Assembly: GCF_030643905.1 (NCBI RefSeq)
Contig: NZ_CP121446.1
Span: forward strand, 1,736,001-1,800,000
Length of the DNA: 64,000 nt
Direction of reading: 5' to 3'
DNA from: Flavobacterium sp. IMCC34852
GTDB lineage: Bacteria > Bacteroidota > Bacteroidia > Flavobacteriales > Flavobacteriaceae
The notes below the pieces were generated by a model that searched no databases, was not told where the DNA came from, and was given only the letters and a program-made list of their open reading frames with translations. Below, in pieces: positions 1-7,030 of the stretch (position 1 is its first letter; the number at the start of each line of letters is the position of its first letter). The position numbers and the translations under genes were made by a program.

Positions 1-578
1 ATGAGGCTATTATGTAATTTCTTTTGATTTAATAATTTATTGTTTTTGTCAAAAGTGAGTAAATAATCATTTCCAAATAACATAACACCATTGATTTTTG
101 GGCCAGTTAAAACAAATACTTTTTTCTCTTTATTAGTGATTATTGGAATAAGATTGAGATTTGTGTTTTTGTATGTTTTATATAAAGTATCAGAATTAAT
201 TATTCTTAAAGCTTCTGTTCTTATTTTGAATAAAGCAAATTCATTTTCGGTTAATTCTCTTTCTACCAAATCTGTTTTTGCTGTTTCAATTTTAAAAGTA
301 TTATCAAAGTCTATTGTCCCCAAAACTTTTGGATTTTCTCCTTTTGAGAAGAAAATACACTTTGAGATTTCATTTTCGGTGTATGATAAATAGCCACCAA
401 CTTTTTCTTTTTCACTATATTTTTCCATAAAAATGTCGCTTCCATACCATGAAGCCATTTCGGATTTATATAGCATTTTTCCTTCTTCAAGAATTGCAGA
501 AGTTTGCTTATCAATTTTTGATTGTCCTAGGCAGTTAAATCCAAAAAATGTGATAAAAAGATAGATTTTGATTTTCAT
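1..578 (-). CDS. Secreted protein of unknown function, 3' end beyond the window
   Basis: An open reading frame begins at the ATG at 578 and stays open to the left edge (192 codons), so the C-terminus is missing. It starts MKIKIYLFITFFGFNCLGQS, a signal peptide with a Bacteroidota-type cut after GQ, so the product is probably exported. The rest is rich in Lys, Glu, Asn and Thr, with no membrane helix and no motif I recognise. It is the third gene of the first minus-strand array and is separated from the propeller gene at 743-2206 by an attC-like palindrome. The frame is supported by its length, the signal peptide and the agreement in direction with its neighbours; the function is unknown. Confidence 0.7.
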   Translation of the reverse strand, partial: MKIKIYLFITFFGFNCLGQSKIDKQTSAILEEGKMLYKSEMASWYGSDIFMEKYSEKEKVGGYLSYTENEISKCIFFSKGENPKVLGTIDFDNTFKIETAKTDLVERELTENEFALFKIRTEALRIINSDTLYKTYKNTNLNLIPIITNKEKKVFVLTGPKINGVMLFGNDYLLTFDKNNKLLNQKKLHNSL

Positions 579-612
579 TGATTAGTCTATTGTTAAGGAG
601 TTCAAAGCTGAT

Positions 613-735
613 TGCTAACGTTTCTGCGCTTGGCGTAGTAGCAGCAAGTTAAAGAAAAATGTAATAAGAAATGCTGAAGTTCAGAGTATTTTCCAAGAAA
701 AACAAACCAGCTATTATGTCAAACGGCTGTTACCT
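613..735 (-). repeat. attC-like imperfect palindrome A
   Basis: This lies between two minus-strand genes. On the minus strand it opens with GGTAACAGCCGTTTG just after the stop of the 743-2206 gene and closes with AAACGTTAGCAAT before the start of the 578 gene. The central part is AT-rich. The first half shares the plus-strand pattern CTATTAT-NN-CAAAC-N-GCTGTT with the element at 6972-7030. The AAC/GTT end triplets match the layout of integron attC sites, but the full RYYYAAC/GTTRRRY consensus is not met. Confidence 0.45.
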
Positions 736-742
736 GCAGTAT

Positions 743-2206
743 TTACTTTTTTTCAATTTTTACCAAACCTTGTCTTGTTGCTAAAAAAAGATTGCCATTC
801 TTGTCAAAAACCATTTTTGAAATATATGAAGTAGGAATCTCTGAATTTTCATTATGATAGTTTTCCCACGTTCCATTCAGATCATATCTTATCAATCCTG
901 CCCTGTCAGTAGAAATCCATAGACATTTTTCATTTTTGTCATATAGTATACAAGTTGTATGATTAAAAGGCATTCCAGAATTCTCTGTTGTATATTGTCT
1001 AAAGTTCCCATCTTTTGTCATTATTGCTATTCCTTCATCATTATTCACACTTTGCTTGTTTTTTCGGTTAAATTCAAATAATGTAAAATACAAGTTTCCA
1101 TTTTCATCCTCGTCCATGGCAGTAATACATTTGCCTTTTAGTATTGTTTCAGTTTTTTCATAGCTTGTAGCCTTACCATCATTATCAATCATCACTGTTC
1201 CATCAAACGTCCCAATCCAAATTCTTCCTGATTTGTCTCTTTTTGAATAATAAACCCTATTGGATGGTAGCTCAGGCAAAGTACCTTTATTAATTGTTTG
1301 CCATTTTCCTTTGGATAAGATTGTTAAACCTTTTTCCGAGCAAAAGAAAAGCTCATCTGTTTTATCATTATTAACAATATCCCAAGCCCCATCAATACCA
1401 ATGTTCTTTACATCATATTTGTTCCATTGAGTGTTGTAACTATAAATACTTTTTAATCCATCAAACCAAATTGAATTTTTGTTATCACATGCTATTGCAA
1501 AATAATCTTCTTTAACTCCAGGGTTTAGTTCATTCAATTCTAATGTCTTAAACTCTTTTCCGTTGAAAGTTTGAACATTGTTATCTACTAATAACCATAA
1601 TGTTCCGTTTTGGTCTAAAGTAAAATGATCTAATCCATTATCAGACAGTGCTGAGTTTTTAGTATTCCAAATGGTAAACTTATACTTCGATAAAGATTCA
1701 TTTTTATATACATAAGTTTTGTTAAAGATTTCTGGACTTGTAGGTTTATCAAAAGACGCTTTAAACTCAGCCATATCAACTCTCTCAATTTTTCCAGATA
1801 AAACATCATCTTTAACACTGAATAATAATGTTATTGAAACTTTCTCTTCTTTTTTCTTTGCGGTCTTAGCTGGTATCCAATTATTGAAATTATTTAACTC
1901 TTCTACAATTTTTTGAGAAATCAAATTGTTGGTTTTATCTGTGTGGCTTAAAACGCAGCCATTTCCTCTGGAATCAACAAGTACCTGAACTTTTAAACTG
2001 CCTTTTACACCTTTGAGATTTAACTCATGGTTTATTGTTTCAATCATTTTCTCAAATTTGTCAACTTTATAAGATGCTTTCTCATCTCCACAATCAAGGC
2101 AGAATTTATCTGTTTTACAATTTTCTACTTTAGTTGGAAATAGATTTTGGGCAGTTGAATTTAATGCTATGAAAAATATAACTGAAGCGACTGTGATTTT
2201 GTTCAT
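743..2206 (-). CDS. Secreted TonB-C-terminal-like plus two-component-regulator propeller protein
   Basis: The 487-residue protein has a signal peptide (residues 1-19, ending NSTAQ). Residues about 55-132 look like the C-terminal domain of TonB/energy-transducer proteins: a strand with LKVQVLVDSRGNG, a helix, then WIPAK and a final strand. From about 165 to the end there are five or six beta-propeller blades of the Reg_prop type, with recurring patterns such as NGTLWLL, NSIWFDG, GRIWIGT and NLFLATRQG. Propellers of this type usually form ligand-sensing periplasmic domains of hybrid kinases, but here there is no kinase or membrane anchor, so a periplasmic or surface binding role is inferred. 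The gene stands alone between two attC-like palindromes. Confidence 0.75.
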   Translation of the reverse strand: MNKITVASVIFFIALNSTAQNLFPTKVENCKTDKFCLDCGDEKASYKVDKFEKMIETINHELNLKGVKGSLKVQVLVDSRGNGCVLSHTDKTNNLISQKIVEELNNFNNWIPAKTAKKKEEKVSITLLFSVKDDVLSGKIERVDMAEFKASFDKPTSPEIFNKTYVYKNESLSKYKFTIWNTKNSALSDNGLDHFTLDQNGTLWLLVDNNVQTFNGKEFKTLELNELNPGVKEDYFAIACDNKNSIWFDGLKSIYSYNTQWNKYDVKNIGIDGAWDIVNNDKTDELFFCSEKGLTILSKGKWQTINKGTLPELPSNRVYYSKRDKSGRIWIGTFDGTVMIDNDGKATSYEKTETILKGKCITAMDEDENGNLYFTLFEFNRKNKQSVNNDEGIAIMTKDGNFRQYTTENSGMPFNHTTCILYDKNEKCLWISTDRAGLIRYDLNGTWENYHNENSEIPTSYISKMVFDKNGNLFLATRQGLVKIEKK

Positions 2207-2231
2207 TTTTAAACGATAGTTGATTAATATT

Positions 2232-2367
2232 GCTGGTAACGTTCCGCCGCTTCTTGTCAGTTGTGAAGTTCGGAACTTTATATTTTCTGTTAAAGATAAA
2301 AATTCTTGCGAGTCGTGAACGTGAACTTACCACAAAACTCGCAATTACGAGAAACAGCTGTTAGGCG
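2232..2367 (-). repeat. attC-like imperfect palindrome B
   Basis: On the minus strand this starts ACGCCTAACAGCTG close to the stop of the leucine-rich-repeat gene and ends GGAACGTTACCAGC close to the start of the 2206 gene. The first end (GCCTAAC) matches the attC R'' consensus RYYYAAC exactly. An internal inverted repeat CTCG...CGAG lies next to it. The spacing of about 136 bp is in the range of attC sites. Confidence 0.45.
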
Positions 2368-2377
2368 TTCGGCTTTT

Positions 2378-3124
2378 TTATTCAAATTCAATTGGTTCAA
2401 TATCTACTTTCCAGCCTTTATTTGTCGCTATACTAATGTTACATTTTTCAGTCCCTGGATTTCCTCCAATATAAACGGTCTTTCGAAACATCTTGTTATT
2501 ATGTAAAGATTCAAAGAACAGATTTAATTGCTTATCATTTAATTGGTTTGAACGTAAAAAAATTGACATTAGTTTTTTGTTATTACTCACATTTAAACTT
2601 TTTAGCTGGTTATTTTCACAAGATAAATTTTCAAGTAAAGTGTTATTACTAACATCTAAACTTTTAAGTTTATTCCAAGTACAATTTAATAAAGTTAATT
2701 CAGTATTTTTTCTAACATCAATATTATTCAATTTGTTCTTTAGAACGTCTAATGTTTCTAATTTTGGACAATTACTTATATTCAAACTTGTTATTTGGTT
2801 GTTGAAACAAACTAAACCTTTAATAGTATTTAGTTTACTACCATTTATTGTTATAGTGTGGTTTATTCTGTCGGAATAACTATTCTTAAAATATATAGGT
2901 AAAGACCATAAATCATTAGAGTTTATTGTCGTTCCGTTTCCCCAATTAATTTTTGCACTTCCCCAAGAACCTGATAAGCCAATTTCTAAACTATCAACTT
3001 TATTTGTGGTCATTGTCATTTGAGTTTTATATTCTTCTTTACAAGAAATAAATAAAACTGTAAGAATTATGAAAAAAAGATTTTTGTAAATATTTTTCAA
3101 TTTGTTATTTTTTTCAGTTCGCAC
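2378..3124 (-). CDS. Leucine-rich-repeat lipoprotein
   Basis: The product is about 248 residues. The N-terminus is a lipoprotein signal (FIILTVLFISC, lipobox Cys at residue 28). Residues about 100-210 are short leucine-rich repeats of roughly 21 residues with the pattern LxxLxVSxNxxLxxLxCxxNxL (for example LKSLDVSNN, LKSLNVSNN), resembling BspA/internalin-like Bacteroidota repeats that bind proteins at the surface. The longest frame begins with GTG at 3124. A TTG at 3100 gives a more typical signal (MKNIYKNLFF) and leaves the palindrome core at 3132-3142 clear of the gene, so the start is uncertain. It is the first gene of its array. The binding partner is unknown. Confidence 0.75.
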   Translation of the reverse strand: MRTEKNNKLKNIYKNLFFIILTVLFISCKEEYKTQMTMTTNKVDSLEIGLSGSWGSAKINWGNGTTINSNDLWSLPIYFKNSYSDRINHTITINGSKLNTIKGLVCFNNQITSLNISNCPKLETLDVLKNKLNNIDVRKNTELTLLNCTWNKLKSLDVSNNTLLENLSCENNQLKSLNVSNNKKLMSIFLRSNQLNDKQLNLFFESLHNNKMFRKTVYIGGNPGTEKCNISIATNKGWKVDIEPIEFE

Positions 3125-3131
3125 GTAAGCT

Positions 3132-3142
3132 GACGCCTAACT
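3132..3142 (-). other. Lone attC/attI-like core at the head of array 1
   Basis: On the minus strand this reads GTTAGGCGTC, a perfect GTTRRRY core, immediately upstream of the first gene of array 1. No gene precedes it. A single core in front of the first cassette is what an integron attI junction would look like. The matching site of array 2 is at 11549-11566. Confidence 0.35.
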
Positions 3143-3184
3143 AATAGATAAGAATGTTATAAAACTCAATCATTCCTTATCTCC

Positions 3185-3263
3185 CAAATTTAACCAATTC
3201 CCCACCACCAATCAATCCCCATCAATGGGTAATTTAAATCAAGTTATCAACATAAATTTCTTA
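3185..3263. repeat. 79-bp repeat marking the head of array 1 (copy 1)
   Basis: This 79-bp stretch is repeated at 11594-11672 without gaps and with 10 mismatches by eye (about 87% identity). Both copies lie 30-45 bp outside the first GTT core of a minus-strand gene array. It contains the small palindrome CCCATCAATGGG. It holds no reading frame. It may be an array-end element, a promoter/leader region or the inner part of a further palindromic element. Confidence 0.7.
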
Positions 3264-3357
3264 CGATTAGCCTGTTTTGAGTTGGTTTAAGGGTAAATAT
3301 ACTTTTGTAAAACTTACTGCCTTTACGGTTTTCATCATTATGCATTAGAATCCCCTT

Positions 3358-3514
3358 GTGCATACTTTTTCATTTTGAAAATTATGCACACGATAAAAGT
3401 GCATACTTTTTCGTTTTGAAAATTATGCACACAATACAAGTGCATACTTTTTCGTTTTGAAAATTATGCACACAATAAAAGTGCATACTTTTCAGTTGTG
3501 AAAAACATGCACTT
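3358..3514. repeat. Tandem array of 41-bp hairpin-forming units
   Basis: Three full 41-bp units (3358-3398, 3399-3439, 3440-3480) are followed by a degenerate fourth (from 3481). Each unit begins GTGCATA and contains TATGCAC 25 bases later, so each can fold into a hairpin with further TTT/AAA pairing inside. The units are nearly identical. They lie in the gene-free stretch 3143-3755, which otherwise holds the 79-bp repeat, heptamer repeats and an inverted repeat. No gene is visible there. Confidence 0.8.
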
Positions 3515-3524
3515 GCTATTATGA

Positions 3525-3676
3525 GTGTTCAGTAGGCAGTGTTCAGTGAAATAACTAATAAATTAAAACATCTTTTACTTTGTGACCTTTGCGGTTAAAT
3601 TCAGTGTTCAGTAGGCAGTGTTCAGTGGTCAGTGAGCAGTTATCTTCCTTATCCCTTTTCCCTTTTCCCTTTTTTT
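3525..3676. repeat. Heptanucleotide tandem repeats (NTTCAGT and TTTTCCC families)
   Basis: A short set at about 3525-3552 (GTGTTCA/GTAGGCA alternation) is followed by six heptamers at 3599-3640 ending in CAGT (ATTCAGT, GTTCAGT, AGGCAGT, GTTCAGT, GGTCAGT, GAGCAGT). After a short break, TTATCCC, TTTTCCC, TTTTCCC and TTTTTTT follow at 3649-3676. The 7-bp register is kept within each set while bases inside units vary. The same families recur at other gene junctions in the window. Confidence 0.75.
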
Positions 3677-3682
3677 AATTAA

Positions 3683-3750
3683 GCACAGATTCCTTCGGCA
3701 GTTGCTTCGCTCGTTTGTAAATTCGAGCAGTCGGGTTATTCTGCGTTAGT
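3683..3750 (-). repeat. Imperfect inverted repeat at the tail of array 2
   Basis: This follows the 3756-4817 gene on the minus strand, beginning ACTAACGCAGAAT and ending AATCTGTGC. Its centre is the hairpin CTCG-(10 nt)-CGAG. The arms pair imperfectly. It could be the last attC-like element of array 2 or simply a transcription terminator; the core is less convincing than in the elements further upstream. Confidence 0.35.
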
Positions 3751-3755
3751 ATTTT

Positions 3756-4817
3756 TTAAAATTGCTTTTCAAATGACTCTCCGTTAAAGCTATAAACTCC
3801 TCCTTCTGCCATTCCAAAAAGCAAACGGTTATTATGGTCTTTATAGATAGTCCAAACCATTTTCGATTTGAGATTATTGTCTATAATATAATTGGTCAAA
3901 GTCTTCCCGTCATATTGCCAAGCTCCGGTATCTCTATCGCCAAACCATATATTACCTTTAGAATCTTCTTCAATAGCAAAAACGTGTTCCATTGTACCCG
4001 GTTGTGATTTATCGCCTCGTCTGGTACTTGTTGGATGAATTAAATGATGTTTTTCAGAAAAATTAATTATTGTTTCCCCTTCTTTTAGTAAAACACCTAT
4101 CCCGTTATTTCCTATCCAAATGCGTCCTTTTGAATCGGCTAATACACTTCTTATATGCAAAAGTTCATTCTCTTTGAGTTTTAAATTTTCATGGTCAAAG
4201 CTATTGACCTTTTTGCCATCATAATTGAACAGTGCTCCATAAGTGGCAATCCAAACTTTGCCGTCTTTAGCTTTGGATATATCCGTTACACCATACACAT
4301 TATCAGTATCATGATTATTGGGTTTTGGAAAAATCAGATAGTGCATATCCTTTCCGTCAAAACGATTTATTCCGTCTCTTTCACCAGCATTAAACCATAA
4401 ATCTCCATGGGTTTCATTCCAGTCATATTTTGGTTTGTTGATATTTGTGGCATAATGGGTAACCTTTCCTTTGTCATATACGCTTACCCCTTTTGCCGTT
4501 CCAAACCAAATTTTTCCATTCTTGTCTTCTTCAATGGAACGGATTTGATTGTCTAATAAACCATTATTGATTGTAAAATAGTCAAATGTTTTCCCGTCAT
4601 ATTTGCTTATGCCTTCCTCATGACTTCCAAACCAATAGTTGCCTTTACTGTCTTGAAAGATAGCTCGTATTCCGGAAGTAAATTGTAAAGTATCTGTTTT
4701 TGAAGTGCTTACTAATTCAGATTTACTTACTTCTTTTTCGGTTGATTTCTGATTAACGCAAGAAAGGTTTAGCGTCAACAGGAGTAGTGGGTTTATCAAA
4801 CTAAAGTATTTTTTCAT
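3756..4817 (-). CDS. Two-component-regulator-type propeller lipoprotein (copy 2 of a tandem pair)
   Basis: The 353-residue protein has a lipoprotein signal (lipobox LTLNLSC, Cys at residue 20). Residues about 45-353 are seven Reg_prop blades with the recurring pattern GNYWFGSHEEGISKYDGK / GKIWFGTAKGVSVYDKG. It is a clear paralogue of the next upstream gene (4826-5914), with the same opening IFQDSKGNYWFGS and the same blade order, so the pair arose by tandem duplication. The two genes are 8 bp apart and co-transcribed. There is no kinase or DNA-binding domain, so a surface or periplasmic ligand-binding or scaffold role is inferred. Confidence 0.8.
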   Translation of the reverse strand: MKKYFSLINPLLLLTLNLSCVNQKSTEKEVSKSELVSTSKTDTLQFTSGIRAIFQDSKGNYWFGSHEEGISKYDGKTFDYFTINNGLLDNQIRSIEEDKNGKIWFGTAKGVSVYDKGKVTHYATNINKPKYDWNETHGDLWFNAGERDGINRFDGKDMHYLIFPKPNNHDTDNVYGVTDISKAKDGKVWIATYGALFNYDGKKVNSFDHENLKLKENELLHIRSVLADSKGRIWIGNNGIGVLLKEGETIINFSEKHHLIHPTSTRRGDKSQPGTMEHVFAIEEDSKGNIWFGDRDTGAWQYDGKTLTNYIIDNNLKSKMVWTIYKDHNNRLLFGMAEGGVYSFNGESFEKQF

Positions 4818-4825
4818 GGCTGTAT

Positions 4826-5914
4826 TTATTTTAAAAACTTTTCAAAAGAATGACCATTAAATTGATAAACCCCAGCGTTATGACTGCCAAGCCAAAGCAC
4901 CCCTTTGTTGTCTTTGTAGATTGTAAAAAGCAATACAGTGGTTTTGTCCTCTTGGATAGGGTAGTGAATGAGTTCTTTTCCGTCGTATTTCCAAACCCCT
5001 TCTTCATAAGTGGCCATCCATAGGTTGCCTTCGTTATCCTCGGTTATGGATAGAAAAAAGGGAAATGCTTTTTTATTTTTTTCGTCCAAATACCCAATGC
5101 CGTCTTCTTTTTGGAAGTCTGTATTAATAGTACTATTCGGTTTTAAATTGTACCGAAAACGGGTATTATTAATCCAAAACATGCCCTCTTTATCTTCAAA
5201 GATGGCACGAGTTCCAAAATCGCCCCCATTGGGTGTGGTCTGTAATTGCTCTTCATAATGCCAACTCAGCGTTTTGCCATCATATCGGCACACCCCTAAG
5301 CTTGCTGTTCCGAACCACATCAATCCTTTACGGTCTTTGTAGATGGTATAAAGTCCATAGGGTCTTATGCCGGTATTGGGATATTTCCGGTAAAAGGCCT
5401 CTTCTTCAGGAGATTTTGGAAATTTTAAGAGGTGTAAAAATGTTCCGTCAAATCGATACACGCCATTATTGGTAGACCCAATTCTGAACCATAAATCAGC
5501 AGGTTCTAAAACCCAATCATTCGAAGGGGAATCGGGGTTGGCTATGGGCAAGGTTTTGAAAGTTTGACCATCAAATTGACTAACCCCTCGCTCGGTTTCA
5601 ATGTAAATATGGCCCTCTGAATCTTCTTGAAAACCCCGTATAGCATTGCTAACCAAACCCTCTTTTGTAGTGAAGTGTTTTACATGTTGTCCATCATAAT
5701 AAAATACACCATTCTCTTTACTTCCGAACCAATAATTGGATTGCTTGTCTTGATAAATAGCCCAAATTGTTTGATCAACTTGAGCAACAGTTACCCCGAT
5801 TTCAATTTTCTTCTCTTCCGGTTGAATAGCCTTATTTTGCCCATTACAAGAAGTGAAAGTGGCGAAGAAACTAATAAGAGAAAGGTAGCGTAGTGTCGTC
5901 TTTATTTTATTCAT
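4826..5914 (-). CDS. Two-component-regulator-type propeller lipoprotein (copy 1 of a tandem pair)
   Basis: The 362-residue lipoprotein has its lipobox Cys in the run TFTSCNGQ (about residue 23). Seven propeller blades with YxxWFGS, IYIETERGVSQFDG, LMWFGTASLGVCRYDG, LWMATYEEGVWKYDG and LWLGSHNAGVYQFNG patterns fill residues 50-362. The start overlaps the stop of the NTF2-like gene by 8 bp, so these two and the 3756 gene form one operon. The sequence resembles the sensing propellers of Bacteroidota hybrid regulators but is a stand-alone lipoprotein. The ligand is unknown. Confidence 0.8.
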   Translation of the reverse strand: MNKIKTTLRYLSLISFFATFTSCNGQNKAIQPEEKKIEIGVTVAQVDQTIWAIYQDKQSNYWFGSKENGVFYYDGQHVKHFTTKEGLVSNAIRGFQEDSEGHIYIETERGVSQFDGQTFKTLPIANPDSPSNDWVLEPADLWFRIGSTNNGVYRFDGTFLHLLKFPKSPEEEAFYRKYPNTGIRPYGLYTIYKDRKGLMWFGTASLGVCRYDGKTLSWHYEEQLQTTPNGGDFGTRAIFEDKEGMFWINNTRFRYNLKPNSTINTDFQKEDGIGYLDEKNKKAFPFFLSITEDNEGNLWMATYEEGVWKYDGKELIHYPIQEDKTTVLLFTIYKDNKGVLWLGSHNAGVYQFNGHSFEKFLK

Positions 5915-6365
5915 TTTTTACTCTCGTGGAATGAAGCATGTCTAATTTCCAGCTGTTTTCTGTTAAAATGGCGGTGGCACTTTCCAGCCAATACGCTTTT
6001 CTGATTATTTTATTATCAACCGTAAATACCGCATGGTTTTTATAGGCAATCCATGCCGTTCCATTGGAGACTTTCACATCAATAATTTCAATGGAGTTCA
6101 CTCGGGTAGGCTTAGGTTTTTTAAGGACCGCTTTGTCTAAATATTTGGCAATAGTGTCATTATTCCACACTTCGCCATTTTCCAAAAGCAGAAAATCTTT
6201 GGTGTAATATTTATCTATGTTTTTAGAATTTAATTCAGACCATATTTCGTCAAAAGATTTAATAATTAATTCTTTTAACTGTGATTCTTCAGTTTTGATG
6301 GCGTTTTGTCCGAAGGATAGTGCTGTGAAACAGAGCCCCAAAATGATAGTATTGATTTTTTTCAT
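5907..6365 (-). CDS. Secreted NTF2-like (SnoaL/DUF4440-type) protein
   Basis: The 152-residue protein has a signal peptide ending LSFGQ (residues 1-20). The mature part has the helix-sheet layout of the NTF2-like fold: an N-terminal helix ELIIKSFDEIWSELNSKNID, then YYTKDFLLLENGEVW, and C-terminal strands with TAWIAYKNHAVF and WKLDMLHSTR. Members of this fold serve as small-molecule binding proteins or enzymes such as isomerases. No catalytic residue can be assigned here. It is the first gene of a three-gene unit with the two propeller lipoproteins and overlaps the next start by 8 bp. Confidence 0.75.
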   Translation of the reverse strand: MKKINTIILGLCFTALSFGQNAIKTEESQLKELIIKSFDEIWSELNSKNIDKYYTKDFLLLENGEVWNNDTIAKYLDKAVLKKPKPTRVNSIEIIDVKVSNGTAWIAYKNHAVFTVDNKIIRKAYWLESATAILTENSWKLDMLHSTRVKNE

Positions 6366-6374
6366 TTTTCTTTT

Positions 6375-6456
6375 AAAAATTGCGTTAGGTTTTTGAATGC
6401 TCCGATTTGTTTTAAAATTACTGCTAATGGGTTGTTACAAACTGCTGTTAGCGGTT
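6375..6456 (-). repeat. attC-like element D
   Basis: On the minus strand it opens CCGCTAACAGCAGTTTG, a core that also contains the TAA stop of the upstream gene, and closes with AAAAACCTAACGCAAT. The 31 bp nearest the next gene are repeated exactly at 6972-7003. An inner palindrome GTTTGTAACAAC is present. The far end carries CCTAACGC, not the GTTAnC seen in elements A, B, F, H and I, so this is a variant form. Confidence 0.4.
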
Positions 6457-6954
6457 CGTACTACTGTTTGTAGGCATTGCTTCTATTACGTGTATTTCGT
6501 TTCCATCAGGGTCTTTAATCTCGATAGTTTTCGCACCGTTGGGCATTCTGTCAATAATTGGGTGCTTGTAATTGCCTGATTTGTAATCGCTGCTCACTTC
6601 CATAAGCCTCTTAAGAAAAGCATCCATAGAATTTACCATAAAACCCAGGTGTACAAAACCTACATATTTTGGTTCCGAAGGTACTTCACTGGTATCTTTA
6701 GTGGTGACATTGAGCCACTGTGATAAATGGAGTTCAGTACCATCACCAAATTTCAACCATTTTACATCGTATAGAGGGCTTGGAGGAAAGGGATACGGTA
6801 TAGTGTCTGCCTCAAAGACTTGAGTGTAAAAAGCTACACTACTTTCCAAATTCTTTACATCTAATAAAGTATGGTTATACCAGACAGTACTTTTTTGTGC
6901 ACTCGAAAAGGATGTGATAAAAAAAAGGAATAAAAGGGGAAAAGACTTTATCAT
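6448..6954 (-). CDS. Secreted VOC/glyoxalase-fold protein
   Basis: The 168-residue protein has a signal peptide ending SFSSAQ (residues 1-19) and then two beta-alpha-beta-beta-beta halves of the vicinal oxygen chelate fold: HTLLDVKNLESSVAFYTQVF and FVHLGFMVNSMDAFLKRL, ending IEIKDPDGNEIHVIEA. Candidate metal ligands are the His of NHTLLD, the Glu of TELHLS, the His of FVHLGF and the Glu of IHVIEA. The family includes glyoxalase I, dioxygenases and antibiotic-resistance proteins; the reaction here is not known. The last residues STNR and the TAA stop are encoded by the attC-like core downstream. It is a single-gene unit. Confidence 0.8.
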   Translation of the reverse strand: MIKSFPLLFLFFITSFSSAQKSTVWYNHTLLDVKNLESSVAFYTQVFEADTIPYPFPPSPLYDVKWLKFGDGTELHLSQWLNVTTKDTSEVPSEPKYVGFVHLGFMVNSMDAFLKRLMEVSSDYKSGNYKHPIIDRMPNGAKTIEIKDPDGNEIHVIEAMPTNSSTNR

Positions 6955-6971
6955 TGCTTTATATTTTGATT

Positions 6972-7030
6972 AAAAAATTGCGTTAGGTTTTTGAATGCTC
7001 CGACTATTATCCCAAACTGCTGTTGGTGGT
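6972..7030 (-). repeat. attC-like element E
   Basis: On the minus strand it opens ACCACCAACAGCAGTTTGG and closes AAAAACCTAACGCAAT. It shares 31 bp with element D at the side nearest the following gene, and the CTATTAT...CAAAC pattern with element A. The upstream gene (7007-7732) reads into it and stops inside it. Confidence 0.4.

Noticed and set aside
91..393. Plus-strand open frame of 100 codons in the left edge region
   Set aside because: It lies opposite a minus-strand gene with a signal peptide that stays open to the window edge, and its composition (Phe, Ser, Leu, Val-rich) is that of an antisense frame.
311..514. Minus-strand open frame of 67 codons
   Set aside because: It lies in another frame of the partial gene at 1-578 and has no start context or recognisable features.
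3683..3750. Reading the inverted repeat as a certain attC site
   Set aside because: Its second arm has no GTTA core and the pairing is broken. A terminator explains it as well, so it was kept only as a low-confidence repeat.
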